In this document: piece after piece, positions 54,273 to 62,960 of the stretch
Position numbering within the stretch: position 1 is the stretch's first letter
Layout: the number at the start of each line of letters is the position of its first letter
Source: QFNR01 sp043842855
GTDB lineage: Bacteria; Pseudomonadota; Gammaproteobacteria; Burkholderiales; Neisseriaceae
DNA length: 64,000 nucleotides
Direction: 5' to 3'
Assembly (NCBI GenBank): GCA_043842855.1
Contig: JBBPJF010000001.1
Span: forward strand, 62,001 to 126,000
Notes under the pieces: generated by a model
Told to the model about the DNA's origin: nothing
The model's input: only the letters and a program-made list of their open reading frames with translations
The model's database searches: none
Program-made: the position numbers and the translations under genes

Positions 54273-54596
54273 ATGAATAACGCAACCACTTCAGCTCAAG
54301 CAAGTCCGCTGTGGTCAGGCATGGTGCTAATCGCGGCCATTTTTCTATTATTTTGGATGCTTATTATCAGGCCGCAGACTAAAAAATTAAAGGACCACCA
54401 GAACTTAGTCAACTCACTACAGCGAGGAGATAAAATTCTAATGCATTCTGGTATTATTGGAAAAATTCTCAAGATAGAAGATAAGACTTTCATAGTGCAA
54501 ATTGCCAATAACGTGGAAATCACTGTGGATAAGGCTTATGTTGCAATGAAGTATGAGCCTAATAGCGCTTCTATAAAGACCACTGCTCAAAAATAA
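54273..54596 (+). CDS. yajC: Preprotein translocase accessory subunit YajC
   Basis: A small single-span membrane protein (107 aa; E. coli 110) of the SecDF-YajC complex. The transmembrane segment (residues about 12-32) is followed by the YajC signature FWMLIIRPQTKKLKDHQNLVNSLQRGDKI, split over residues about 28-58. The ribosome site is AAGGA with ATG 54273. It is 29 bp before secD. The genes queA and tgt, which often precede yajC, are absent; rnpB is upstream instead. Confidence 0.96.
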   Translation: MNNATTSAQASPLWSGMVLIAAIFLLFWMLIIRPQTKKLKDHQNLVNSLQRGDKILMHSGIIGKILKIEDKTFIVQIANNVEITVDKAYVAMKYEPNSASIKTTAQK

Positions 54597-54625
54597 TACT
54601 CTTTTTGGATTAGATAGGTAATAGC

Positions 54626-56470
54626 ATGAACCGTTACCCTCTCTGGAAATTTGTTTTGGTTATTGTTGTATTAGTGCTTAGTGCCTTATACGCCGTACCT
54701 AACTTGATTCCTGAAACCCCAGCCGTACAAATTTCGGCAAATAAAAGGCCAGAGCTTGTTAATTCTGAATTACAGGCAAAAATTATTCAAAGCCTCAAAC
54801 AACATGGCTTACAAGATCAGGGTGCATTTATCGAAAACCAAAGTCTGAAAATCAGATTTAGAAACGAAAATGAACAAGCTAGGGCTAAATCTATTATTGA
54901 AAACTTGCTCGACAAGGATTTCACGGTTGCGTTGAACTTCATATCTCGCACGCCTGCCTGGCTAAAATACATAGGCGCTAAGCCTATGTACCTAGGCTTA
55001 GACCTGAGAGGAGGACTTCACTTTTTAATGCAAGTGGATATGGCCAGTGCCCACCAAAAGCAGTTGGATACCTACGCTTCCGATATTAGAAAGTTACTTA
55101 GAGCACATCAGCTAAGAAACGGTGGGGTTAAAACTACAGGGTCAACACTAACAGTTAATTTTCAAAATGATGAAAAAATGATGGAAGCGCAGAAGCTTAT
55201 TAAAGCTGAGTTCCCTACGCTGACAAACCTATCCTCAGCTGAAAACCATGCTTTACACATAACCCTCAATCCTAAGGACTTAATGTCTACTCAGGCAAGC
55301 GTCATAGAGCAAAATATCAAAACTCTAAGCAACCGTGTCAACGCTCTTGGCGTCGCGGAACCTATTATCCAACAGTCGGGTCAGGACCGCATTGTATTGC
55401 AGCTGCCAGGAGCACAAGATACAGCACAGGCAAAAAATATTATTGGCCGTACCGCAAGTTTGGAAGTTAGATTGGTAGCTGATGATAAAGTCAAACAAAG
55501 CACTTCTGCGGATTTTATTCCTTCAGGCTATGAACTCGTTAATTACCCTCAGGTAGGACACCCTATCTTATTGAGTCAACAGATTGAATTAACCGGTGAT
55601 AGCATCAATAGTGCTACTGCCGGCTTTACCGACATGGGGTTAGCTGCAGTTAACTTAAAATTGGATCGAAAAGGCTCTGAAATTTTTTACGATCTAACTA
55701 AAAACAATCGCAATAAGCAGCTCGCAATGGTATTGGTTGAACAGGATAATAAGGAAGTTATTACTGCACCTTATATCAATGAACCTATTCCTGGAGGTAA
55801 TGTACAAATCTCAGGGAATATGAGCAAAAAGGAGGCTTCTGATATAGCTCTATTACTACAATCTGGCTCTTTGGCTGCACCCATGAAGATTATCGAAGAA
55901 AGGAGTATAGGCCCCTCTGTGGGTAAGGATAACATACAGAAGGGTGTCCATTCAGTGTTATGGGGATTTTTGGCCATTATAGCCTTCATGATCTTTTACT
56001 ATCGCGTCTTTGGCATTATTTCCTCCATAGCGCTTTTAGCCAATTTACTCATGTTGGTAGCGTTACTTTCTCTATTGCAAGCTACTTTAACTTTGCCGGG
56101 CATAGCGGCTATAGCCCTTACTTTGGGTATGGCTATTGATGCTAATGTTCTAATCAACGAGAGAATTCGGGAAGAATTAAGGCAAGGTGACCCACCACAG
56201 TTAGCTATTGCTAAGGGCTATGATTTTGCCTGGGGAACTATTTTGGACTCCAACATTACTTCTCTTATTGCTGGATTAGCTCTTCTAATTTTCAGTGGCA
56301 GTGGTCCTGTTAAAGGCTTTGCCGTAGTTCATTGCTTGGGTATTCTTACCTCTATGTTTAGTTCTGTTGTTGTTTCAAGGACCCTGGTAAACACTTGGTA
56401 TGGTAAGCAGAAAAAGCTATCTCGTATTTCTATTGGTACTATCTACAAAAGCGATGGACAGAAAGTGTAA
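54626..56470 (+). CDS. secD: Protein translocase subunit SecD
   Basis: SecD with SecF uses the proton gradient to help complete protein export. At 614 aa it is the same size as E. coli SecD (615). There is one N-terminal helix (about 7-25) and a large periplasmic P1 domain. The GLDLRGGLHFLMQVD motif (near 132) and the C-terminal six-helix RND-like bundle (about 440-600) contain MAIDANVLINERIREEL (near 503) with the functionally important Asp. It is 17 bp before secF. Confidence 0.97.
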   Translation: MNRYPLWKFVLVIVVLVLSALYAVPNLIPETPAVQISANKRPELVNSELQAKIIQSLKQHGLQDQGAFIENQSLKIRFRNENEQARAKSIIENLLDKDFTVALNFISRTPAWLKYIGAKPMYLGLDLRGGLHFLMQVDMASAHQKQLDTYASDIRKLLRAHQLRNGGVKTTGSTLTVNFQNDEKMMEAQKLIKAEFPTLTNLSSAENHALHITLNPKDLMSTQASVIEQNIKTLSNRVNALGVAEPIIQQSGQDRIVLQLPGAQDTAQAKNIIGRTASLEVRLVADDKVKQSTSADFIPSGYELVNYPQVGHPILLSQQIELTGDSINSATAGFTDMGLAAVNLKLDRKGSEIFYDLTKNNRNKQLAMVLVEQDNKEVITAPYINEPIPGGNVQISGNMSKKEASDIALLLQSGSLAAPMKIIEERSIGPSVGKDNIQKGVHSVLWGFLAIIAFMIFYYRVFGIISSIALLANLLMLVALLSLLQATLTLPGIAAIALTLGMAIDANVLINERIREELRQGDPPQLAIAKGYDFAWGTILDSNITSLIAGLALLIFSGSGPVKGFAVVHCLGILTSMFSSVVVSRTLVNTWYGKQKKLSRISIGTIYKSDGQKV

Positions 56471-56487
56471 ATAAAGGGAAATTCATT

Positions 56488-57423
56488 ATGCAATTATTTA
56501 GGCTTAAGAACGATCTTCCGCTGATGAAGTATGGTAAGTTCACCACAGCTTTTTCGTTATTAATTTTTCTTTTTTCTATATTTTGTCTGGCTTACTACGG
56601 TTTAAACTTATCAATAGAATTTACCGGCGGAACTCTAGTGGAAGCTGAGTTCTCCCAGCCCATTGAACTGACAAAAGTACGTGAACAGCTCAAGCATTTA
56701 GAACTCGCATCTCCTCAGGTACAAGCAGCTGGAACTTCTAGAAATGTTTTAATTCGACTGGCTAACACAGGTAGTACGACTCCTGATAGCTTGGCACAGC
56801 GGGTGAAACAGGAACTCATACAAATTGACCCTCAGATGCAGATTAAGCAAACGGAGTTTATCGGTCCACAGGTAGGAAAGGAACTGGTTACTAATGGCCT
56901 ACTCGCACTGCTAATGGTCTGTATTGGGGTAATCATTTATTTGGCTATTCGGTTTGAATGGCGATTTGCACTGGCCGCTGTACTTGCTAATAGCCATGAC
57001 GTGGTAGTCATTTTAGGTTGTTTTTCCTTCTTTCAGTGGGAATTTTCCTTGACTGTTTTAGCTGCAGTCCTCGCTGTTTTAGGTTACTCAGTCAACGAAG
57101 CAGTAGTTATCTTTGATCGTATTCGAGAAAATTTTAGAAAACCACAACTGCGAAACCGTACTATCCCCCAAGTAATTGATAATGCTATTACGGAGACTAT
57201 GAGTCGGACCATTATCACACATGGTTCTACGCAGGCCATGGTATTGGCTATGTTTTTCTTTGGTGGTGAAGCATTACATGGTTTTTCTACAGCTTTAACT
57301 ATAGGTATTTTATTTGGTATCTATTCATCTATTTTTGTGGGTAGCCCTCTTTTAATGATGTTTGGACTGTCTAGGGAGACTTTAGCGAGAAAAAATATAA
57401 AAAAAGAGGAAATAGTCGTGTAA
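56488..57423 (+). CDS. secF: Protein translocase subunit SecF
   Basis: The partner of SecD. It is 311 aa with six transmembrane helices, one at the N-terminus (about 19-38) and five after residue 130. Signatures are GLNLSIEFTGGTLVEAEF (near 36), IGPQVGKEL (near 128) and VNEAVVIFDRIRENFRK (near 202), whose Asp lies in the proton path. It is followed by a DedA gene after 15 bp. Confidence 0.97.
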   Translation: MQLFRLKNDLPLMKYGKFTTAFSLLIFLFSIFCLAYYGLNLSIEFTGGTLVEAEFSQPIELTKVREQLKHLELASPQVQAAGTSRNVLIRLANTGSTTPDSLAQRVKQELIQIDPQMQIKQTEFIGPQVGKELVTNGLLALLMVCIGVIIYLAIRFEWRFALAAVLANSHDVVVILGCFSFFQWEFSLTVLAAVLAVLGYSVNEAVVIFDRIRENFRKPQLRNRTIPQVIDNAITETMSRTIITHGSTQAMVLAMFFFGGEALHGFSTALTIGILFGIYSSIFVGSPLLMMFGLSRETLARKNIKKEEIVV

Positions 57424-57438
57424 ACTCTTCTATTATCT

Positions 57439-58074
57439 ATGTTAAATCACCTATTTGATCTCATTTTTCATGTTGACAGGTACATTCTTTTCCTAGCGCA
57501 GCATTACGGTCTTTGGGTGTACCTGGTGTTATTTTTCATTGTTTTGTGCGAGACTGGTCTAGTGGTAGCGCCTTTCCTGCCTGGTGATTCTCTCATATTA
57601 GGCTCAGCTTCTCTGGCTTCTACTGGATTATTAAATATCTATACACTATGGTTAGTCATTGTCTGTGCTGCCATTATGGGGGACGCTCTAAATTTTTCAG
57701 TAGGCAAATGGCTCGGTAAGGATTTATTTAAAAATCCTAATTCCAAGTGGCTAAATCCAAGATATTTACATCAAGCTCAAATTTTCTACCAAAAACATGG
57801 TGGTAAAACTATCGTTTTAGCTCGCTTTATGCCAGTGCTTCGGAGCTTCGTTCCTTTTGTAGCGGGAATGAGTAAAATACCTTATCCTAAGTTTTTGACT
57901 TATAACGTACTCGGAGCGATCCTATGGGTAAGTTTTTTCTCTACCCTAGGTTATTTTTTAGGACAACTACCCATTGTACAAAAACATTTGAGTGCTATAC
58001 TCCTGCTCGTTATTCTCCTTTCTGCTCTACCCTTCATCATTGCTTTCATTAAAGGAATAATGCTAAAGAAATGA
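57439..58074 (+). CDS. DedA-family membrane protein
   Basis: A 211-aa integral membrane protein of the DedA/SNARE-associated family. Members are needed for membrane lipid flipping or recycling and proton-motive-force homeostasis. The signatures FLPGDSLILGSASLA (near 48), GDALNFSVGKWLGKDL (near 80) and RFMPVLRSFVPFVAGMSKIPY (near 131-151) include the conserved acidic and Arg residues of the family. Its stop overlaps the mutL start (ATGA), so the genes are coupled. Confidence 0.92.
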   Translation: MLNHLFDLIFHVDRYILFLAQHYGLWVYLVLFFIVLCETGLVVAPFLPGDSLILGSASLASTGLLNIYTLWLVIVCAAIMGDALNFSVGKWLGKDLFKNPNSKWLNPRYLHQAQIFYQKHGGKTIVLARFMPVLRSFVPFVAGMSKIPYPKFLTYNVLGAILWVSFFSTLGYFLGQLPIVQKHLSAILLLVILLSALPFIIAFIKGIMLKK

Positions 58075-59894
58075 ATAAGATTAAGCGGTTGCCTGATCAT
58101 GTAGTGAACCAAATAGCGGCGGGAGAAGTTATTGAAAGACCAGCAAGCGCACTTAAGGAATTGCTTGAGAATAGTATCGATGCCAAAGCCAGGCGTATCC
58201 AGATAGAGCTACTCAATGGAGGCACTAAATTAATTAAACTCAAAGACGATGGTGAAGGAATTCCTCGGGAAGAGCTTCAAATAGCGCTTGAAAGGCATAC
58301 CACAAGTAAATTAAGCTCTATCAACGATATCTTGAGTATTAGTAGCTTGGGGTTTCGAGGAGAGGCTTTAGCAAGTATTGCCTCTATTAGTCGCACTAAC
58401 TTAACCAGCCGCCCCGCTGGAGCTGCTCATGCCTACCAAGTCTCTTCATTTGATGGCAAAATTGATGAAGTAAGACCTGCCTCACACCCTTATGGAACGA
58501 CAGTAGAAATCAAGGATCTTTACTTTAATGTACCTGTGCGAAAAAAATTTCTTAAAAGTGATAGTACAGAATACGCCTATGCCTTAAATGTAGTGGAGAG
58601 AATAGCTCTTATTTACCCAGAGATTGCGTTCCTACTTAAACATAACCATAAGACTATATTGGATTTACCTTCTCAAACAGAAATAGAGCGCTTGCGTATT
58701 CTGCTCGGAAATGAATTTGTCCAAGCAAGTTTACGTGTGGAAGAATGCCAACCCTCAATTACACTTTTGGGTTACATTACTAAACCTACCTTTAATCAAA
58801 GTACCAATGGTAAGCAATTTTTGTTTGTCAATCGGCGTTATGTCAAAGACAAGGTAGTCTTACATGCAATCAAACAAGCTTATAAAGATGTTCAACATCA
58901 TTCGCTCGCTCCTAGTTTTATACTCTCCATACAGATTCCTGCAGAAGAGATAGATGTTAATATTCATCCAACTAAGAGTGAAATTAAATTCAAGGAAAGC
59001 CAGCGCATTCATCAGTTTATCTACCACAAGCTTTGTCAAGTATTGGCTCAAACCACTGCAGGGAAACAGGAAGCCGTAAGCAACCTTAGTACTGATTTAC
59101 ATCGATTAGTTGATAAGAATAATAATTTTGGTACCTCTAACGCTAGCGTTAGACAAAGCTCTCCTTTAGCCTATAAAGCTCCTGCCAGCCGAAATTTTAC
59201 TATGGGGCCTACAAAACAGGTATCATCTGAAGAGGTAGCCGGTTATTGGACAACTCTAGAAAAGTCCAGTAATTCTGAAACCATTGATACTCTAGCCCCG
59301 TTTTCTAGTCCCCCTCTCGGCTTTGCTCTTGCTCAGCTATTAGGAACATATATTCTAACGCAAGTTAGTGATGGGCTTATCATTGTCGATATGCATGCGG
59401 CACATGAAAGAGTAAATTATGAACTGTTAAAGCGTCAAATGAAAGAAAAAGGTAAGCTAGCTAGTCAACAACTCTTATTGCCTGAAATATTACTGACAAG
59501 TATTGAATACGTAGAAATACTACAAAAATATGCAGAAATGGCAGAGCAGTTGGGTTTTCACTTACAGATACAGGGAGAAAACTCAATTCAAATTAACGCT
59601 GTGCCTCAAATCTTGATTGCCTACGATGCTAAAAGACTGGTTTCGGTAGTTTTGGAAGAATTTAAGGAATTTGGTCATGCTTATCTCCCAGAGGAGTTGA
59701 TCAACCGAATATTGAGTACTTCAACCTGCCACGGCTCGATTCGCGCAGGGCGCCATTTGACTCTCAGTGAAATGAATGCCTTGTTAAGGGATATGGAAAC
59801 TACTTTAAAGTCTAACCAGTGTAACCATGGTCGTCCTACCTGGATCAAACTAAAACTTGAGGATTTGGATCAATTATTTTTACGGGGCCGCTAG
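58071..59894 (+). CDS. mutL: DNA mismatch repair protein MutL
   Basis: A GHKL ATPase that links mismatch recognition by MutS to strand incision. At 607 aa its N-terminal ATPase motifs are VVNQIAAGEVIERPASALKELLENSIDA (split, residues about 10-37), KDDGEGI (near 57) and SLGFRGEALASIASIS (near 92). The C-terminal domain contains DMHAAHERVNYE beginning at Asp440. This matches the DQHA(X)2E(X)4E endonuclease motif with Gln replaced by Met. This MutL therefore probably nicks DNA itself, unlike E. coli MutL, which depends on MutH. miaA follows after 1 bp. Confidence 0.97.
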   Translation: MNKIKRLPDHVVNQIAAGEVIERPASALKELLENSIDAKARRIQIELLNGGTKLIKLKDDGEGIPREELQIALERHTTSKLSSINDILSISSLGFRGEALASIASISRTNLTSRPAGAAHAYQVSSFDGKIDEVRPASHPYGTTVEIKDLYFNVPVRKKFLKSDSTEYAYALNVVERIALIYPEIAFLLKHNHKTILDLPSQTEIERLRILLGNEFVQASLRVEECQPSITLLGYITKPTFNQSTNGKQFLFVNRRYVKDKVVLHAIKQAYKDVQHHSLAPSFILSIQIPAEEIDVNIHPTKSEIKFKESQRIHQFIYHKLCQVLAQTTAGKQEAVSNLSTDLHRLVDKNNNFGTSNASVRQSSPLAYKAPASRNFTMGPTKQVSSEEVAGYWTTLEKSSNSETIDTLAPFSSPPLGFALAQLLGTYILTQVSDGLIIVDMHAAHERVNYELLKRQMKEKGKLASQQLLLPEILLTSIEYVEILQKYAEMAEQLGFHLQIQGENSIQINAVPQILIAYDAKRLVSVVLEEFKEFGHAYLPEELINRILSTSTCHGSIRAGRHLTLSEMNALLRDMETTLKSNQCNHGRPTWIKLKLEDLDQLFLRGR

Positions 59895-59895
59895 A

Positions 59896-60855
59896 ATGAG
59901 CTTCACCCAAGATCAGGTGCTGGCGCTGATAGGCCCAACAAACGTGGGTAAGACCTCTTTAGCTTTAGAACTTGCTCGACATTATCCTTTAGAAATTATC
60001 AGTCTAGATTCTGCTTTGGTATACAAGGATATGGATATCGGTACTGCTAAGCCTAGCCCTAGAGAGCTGAAATTAGTGCCTCATCACCTTATTGATATTT
60101 GTACGCCTTTGGAAACTTACAATGCGGCTAGTTTTGTAAAAGATTGTCGCCAATTAATTCGTTCCATTAACGAAAGAAATAAATTAGCGCTCATCGTAGG
60201 TGGAACTATGATGTATTACCACGCTCTAGTAAACGGTTTAAATCAGTTACCACCTGCTGACCAAAAAATTAGAAATTCTCTGCATCAAAAAAAACAACTA
60301 ATTGGCCTTTCAGGACTATATCAAAAGTTAAAAGAGGTAGACCCTGCTATGGCTTCTCGAGTGGGACCCGGTGATAGCCAGCGAATTGAAAGAGCTTTAG
60401 AAGTGTTCTATTTAACCCAGAAACCTATGAGTTCTTTTTTTATCCAAACACCAGTTCAATCGAGACAAAAAACTATTCCTACCATCGCTATAATCCCTAA
60501 AAATAGAGGGATACTACATCAAGCTATTGAGCAGCGTTTTTTAGCAATGTTGCAGCGAGGGTTAATTGAAGAAGTCAAAGGTTTAAAATTGAAATATCCG
60601 ACATTGGGTCTATCTTATCCTTCGATGCGCTGCGTAGGCTATCGGCAGGTGTGGGAGTATCTCACCAACTCTCTTTCTTATGACCAAATGCTCCAGCAAG
60701 CTATTGCAGCTACGCGACAATTAGCTAAAAGGCAACTAACTTGGTTAAAGAAGTTTGCAGCTAATAAGCAAGTCCAGCTTTATTATTCAACTGAAGTTAC
60801 TTTCAAGCAATTAGAAACTTATTTATTTGAACATGTATTCTCACGCATCCATTAA
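59896..60855 (+). CDS. miaA: tRNA dimethylallyltransferase MiaA
   Basis: MiaA adds a dimethylallyl group to A37 of tRNAs reading UNN codons. It is 319 aa with the P-loop GPTNVGKT at residues 13-20, the SLDSALVYKDMDIGTAKPS segment (near 36-54) with the catalytic Asp, HHLIDI (near 66) and the VGGTMMYYHALVNGL motif (near 101). I choose ATG 59896, directly after the mutL stop. The frame opens earlier inside mutL, but those residues are not family-like. The order mutL-miaA is widely conserved, although hfq does not follow here. Confidence 0.96.
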   Translation: MSFTQDQVLALIGPTNVGKTSLALELARHYPLEIISLDSALVYKDMDIGTAKPSPRELKLVPHHLIDICTPLETYNAASFVKDCRQLIRSINERNKLALIVGGTMMYYHALVNGLNQLPPADQKIRNSLHQKKQLIGLSGLYQKLKEVDPAMASRVGPGDSQRIERALEVFYLTQKPMSSFFIQTPVQSRQKTIPTIAIIPKNRGILHQAIEQRFLAMLQRGLIEEVKGLKLKYPTLGLSYPSMRCVGYRQVWEYLTNSLSYDQMLQQAIAATRQLAKRQLTWLKKFAANKQVQLYYSTEVTFKQLETYLFEHVFSRIH

Positions 60856-60863
60856 GGGAACGT

Positions 60864-61949
60864 ATGACTAAAAGGACACTAGAAGATTTATTAGTCCCCT
60901 ACAGACTATCCATCGATGAGATTGATACGCAGATATTAGAACTAATTAATAAGCGAGCAGGGCTTGCTCAGCAGATTGGCCTTTTAAAAGGGACTACGGT
61001 AGCCTATAGACCAGAGAGAGAAGCTTTAATCTTAGATAAACTTAGGTTGAAGAATCCAGGTCCTTTGTCTGATTCTTCCGTCACACGTTTGTTTAGAGAA
61101 ATAATGAGTGAATGTTTAGCCTTAGAAAGGGTTCTACAAGTAGCATGTCTTGGACCAGAAGGAAGCTTTACACAACAAGCTACTATTCAGCAATTTGGGC
61201 AAGCAGCCAAGGTGATTTCATGCTCTTCTGTGGCAGAATCAATGACCCTAACTGAGAAAAGAGAAACTGATTACACTATGGTTCCAGTAGAAAATTCTAC
61301 TGAAGGTGCAGTCAATAGGACACTTGATTTATTGGTCTCCACTCCGCTTCTTATACAAAACGAACTAACTTTGCAAATACATCATCAATTACTTTCTTGC
61401 TGTAACAAAATTAGTCAGATCAAAAAAATTCTGGCACACCCACAGGCACTGGCTCAATGTCGTGGTTGGATTGAAAGAAATCTTAATCCCGACGTCCTAG
61501 TTATACCTACGAATAGCAATGCTGAAGGAGCTAAAAGAGCTAAAGAAGATCCTTCTGCTGCAGCTCTCGCTTCATCCATAGCTGCAAAAATTTATCAGTT
61601 AAATATCCTGGCAATTGACGTTGAAGATGAAGTCGCTAATACCACAAGATTTTTAGTTTTAGGCCACCAAAAAGTTCCAGCCACTGGCAAAGATAAAACC
61701 TCATTAATCGTTTCCGCCCCCAACCAACCTGGTACTATTCACCGACTTTTAGAACCATTTTCTCGGTATCAGATCTCTCTGACTAAACTAGAAAGCCGTC
61801 CTTCCAAAAGTGGTCTTTGGGATTATATTTTTTTCATCGATTTTTTAGGTCATATACAGGACGAAACGGTCAGCAATGCCATGAAAGTATTAAAAGAACG
61901 TGCACTTTTTGTTAAATGGCTGGGTTCTTATCCTCGCGCGCCGTTGTAA
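60864..61949 (+). CDS. pheA: Bifunctional chorismate mutase / prephenate dehydratase (P-protein)
   Basis: It converts chorismate to prephenate and then to phenylpyruvate for phenylalanine synthesis. Its 361 aa contain an AroQ chorismate mutase domain (about 8-90, IDEIDTQILELINKRAGLAQQIG), a prephenate dehydratase domain (about 93-270, VACLGPEGSFTQQA, PVENSTEGAVNRTLD and the TTRFLVLG motif with the essential Thr-Arg-Phe), and a C-terminal ACT regulatory domain. The ACT domain carries KLESRPSKSGLWDYIFFIDF, the ESRP element that binds phenylalanine, so feedback inhibition is expected. It starts 8 bp after miaA; no attenuator peptide is visible. Confidence 0.96.
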   Translation: MTKRTLEDLLVPYRLSIDEIDTQILELINKRAGLAQQIGLLKGTTVAYRPEREALILDKLRLKNPGPLSDSSVTRLFREIMSECLALERVLQVACLGPEGSFTQQATIQQFGQAAKVISCSSVAESMTLTEKRETDYTMVPVENSTEGAVNRTLDLLVSTPLLIQNELTLQIHHQLLSCCNKISQIKKILAHPQALAQCRGWIERNLNPDVLVIPTNSNAEGAKRAKEDPSAAALASSIAAKIYQLNILAIDVEDEVANTTRFLVLGHQKVPATGKDKTSLIVSAPNQPGTIHRLLEPFSRYQISLTKLESRPSKSGLWDYIFFIDFLGHIQDETVSNAMKVLKERALFVKWLGSYPRAPL

Positions 61950-62017
61950 AAATAACAAAATCCTACTACTCTCCTTTACTTTTGGTATATTTTGTTTTAG
62001 CGTGAGGAATAGTCTAG

Positions 62018-62023
62018 TATACT
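62018..62023 (+). promoter_or_regulatory. Probable -10 box of the lipoprotein gene
   Basis: TATACT lies 70 bp before the lipoprotein start, with a weak TTTTAG at -35 spacing (61995-62000). Transcription would begin near 62030, only a few bases before the leader hairpin at 62034. Confidence 0.5.
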
Positions 62024-62033
62024 ACAGGCAGAG

Positions 62034-62068
62034 GTTTGCCTCCTTTAGAGGGGGGCCTGTATGCAAAC
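62034..62068 (+). promoter_or_regulatory. 5' leader stem-loop of the lipoprotein mRNA
   Basis: GTTTGC (62034-62039) pairs with GCAAAC (62063-62068). Nested inside, CTCCT (62040-62044) pairs with AGGGG (62049-62053) around a TTAG loop, with one G-T pair. It ends about 12 nt before the AAGGAG ribosome site. A stem-loop near the very 5' end of the mRNA resembles stabilising leaders of abundant outer-membrane protein messages. A role in regulation is inference. Confidence 0.5.
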
Positions 62069-62092
62069 AAAATTTTTTAAGGAGTATAATTT

Positions 62093-62800
62093 ATGAGGAA
62101 ATTTTTTCTCGGTAGTAGTTTATTGTTAATGTTGTTTCCCTTGGCCGCATGTAAGGATGGCTCCTCGGCAGATACTGAACCTGCCGCTGTAATAGATGAT
62201 AGTTCAAGCTCTGGTGAAACCCCAGCCACTCCTAGCCCAGAGGCTCAACCACAGGATAGCAACCCAACAGGCCCCCAAGCTACTACTTCTCCAGCTTTGG
62301 AAGAAGAAGGGACAGGTACTACACCTATTAGTACACAGGCTACTACGCCCAGCTCAACTTCTCCTGTTAGTGCAAGTTCTGGCTCTACTGCTTCTAGCTC
62401 TTCCCTGGGCGGTAGTACAGTAGTTCACAAAGCTCAACCAGCTACAGAGCAAGTGAAGTCTCAAGTAGGCAGCTCATCCGCTACATCTACTACTTCTTCC
62501 GGAGCTTCAGACCAACCTAAAATAGAGCTACGTAAGGAATCTGATAAAGTTGGTCAAGCCATTGAAGATTCGACTAATCAAGCTTCAGATAAGCTTAAGG
62601 AAGGGGCTGAGCATGTCAAGGACTCTCTCAAAGAAACGGGACGAGATGTAAAAACAGGTGTAGATAAAGAGGGTCAGAAACTGAAGGATCTAGCTGGTGA
62701 TCAACTCAAAAAATTAGGTCACGGTTTAGACAAAGCTAAAGAAAAAGTAGAACAGCTCGGCAAAGACTTAAAGGATGAGAGCGCTAAATCAGCGCAGTAG
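62093..62800 (+). CDS. Lipoprotein with Ser/Thr-rich linker and LEA-like helical C-terminus
   Basis: A 235-aa protein of unknown function. Residues 1-19 are a lipoprotein signal with lipobox LAAC, giving lipidated Cys20. The +2 residue is Lys, not Asp, so outer-membrane sorting is expected by the E. coli rule. Residues 21-140 are low-complexity (Ser, Thr, Ala, Pro), likely an extended linker. Residues 143-232 form a highly charged amphipathic helix region with a loose 11-residue periodicity (DKLKEGAEHVKD, DVKTGVDKEGQKLKD, DQLKKLGHGLDKAKEKVEQL). This resembles LEA or apolipoprotein-like helices. AAGGAG lies 8 nt before the ATG. Its own promoter, leader hairpin and strong terminator suggest an abundant single-gene product. 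Confidence 0.88.
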   Translation: MRKFFLGSSLLLMLFPLAACKDGSSADTEPAAVIDDSSSSGETPATPSPEAQPQDSNPTGPQATTSPALEEEGTGTTPISTQATTPSSTSPVSASSGSTASSSSLGGSTVVHKAQPATEQVKSQVGSSSATSTTSSGASDQPKIELRKESDKVGQAIEDSTNQASDKLKEGAEHVKDSLKETGRDVKTGVDKEGQKLKDLAGDQLKKLGHGLDKAKEKVEQLGKDLKDESAKSAQ

Positions 62801-62823
62801 ATTTCTTCCTACGCCTATAGGAT

Positions 62824-62857
62824 AATAGCCCGCTTGGTGTGGGCTATTTTCTTTTTT
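62824..62857 (+). terminator. Intrinsic terminator of the lipoprotein gene
   Basis: AATAGCCC (62824-62831) pairs perfectly with GGGCTATT (62841-62848). The stem is extended by two inner pairs, and the hairpin is followed by TTCTTTTTT. This is a strong rho-independent terminator 24 bp after the stop codon. Confidence 0.95.
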
Positions 62858-62960
62858 GCAGCTTAGGATTATTAATTTTCTAAAGCTTTCTATTCCTCAA
62901 TAGCCCATTGTTGGTTCCGTTCTCTCTAAGACATTGAGCTCAAAAACTATCTAGCTTTTC

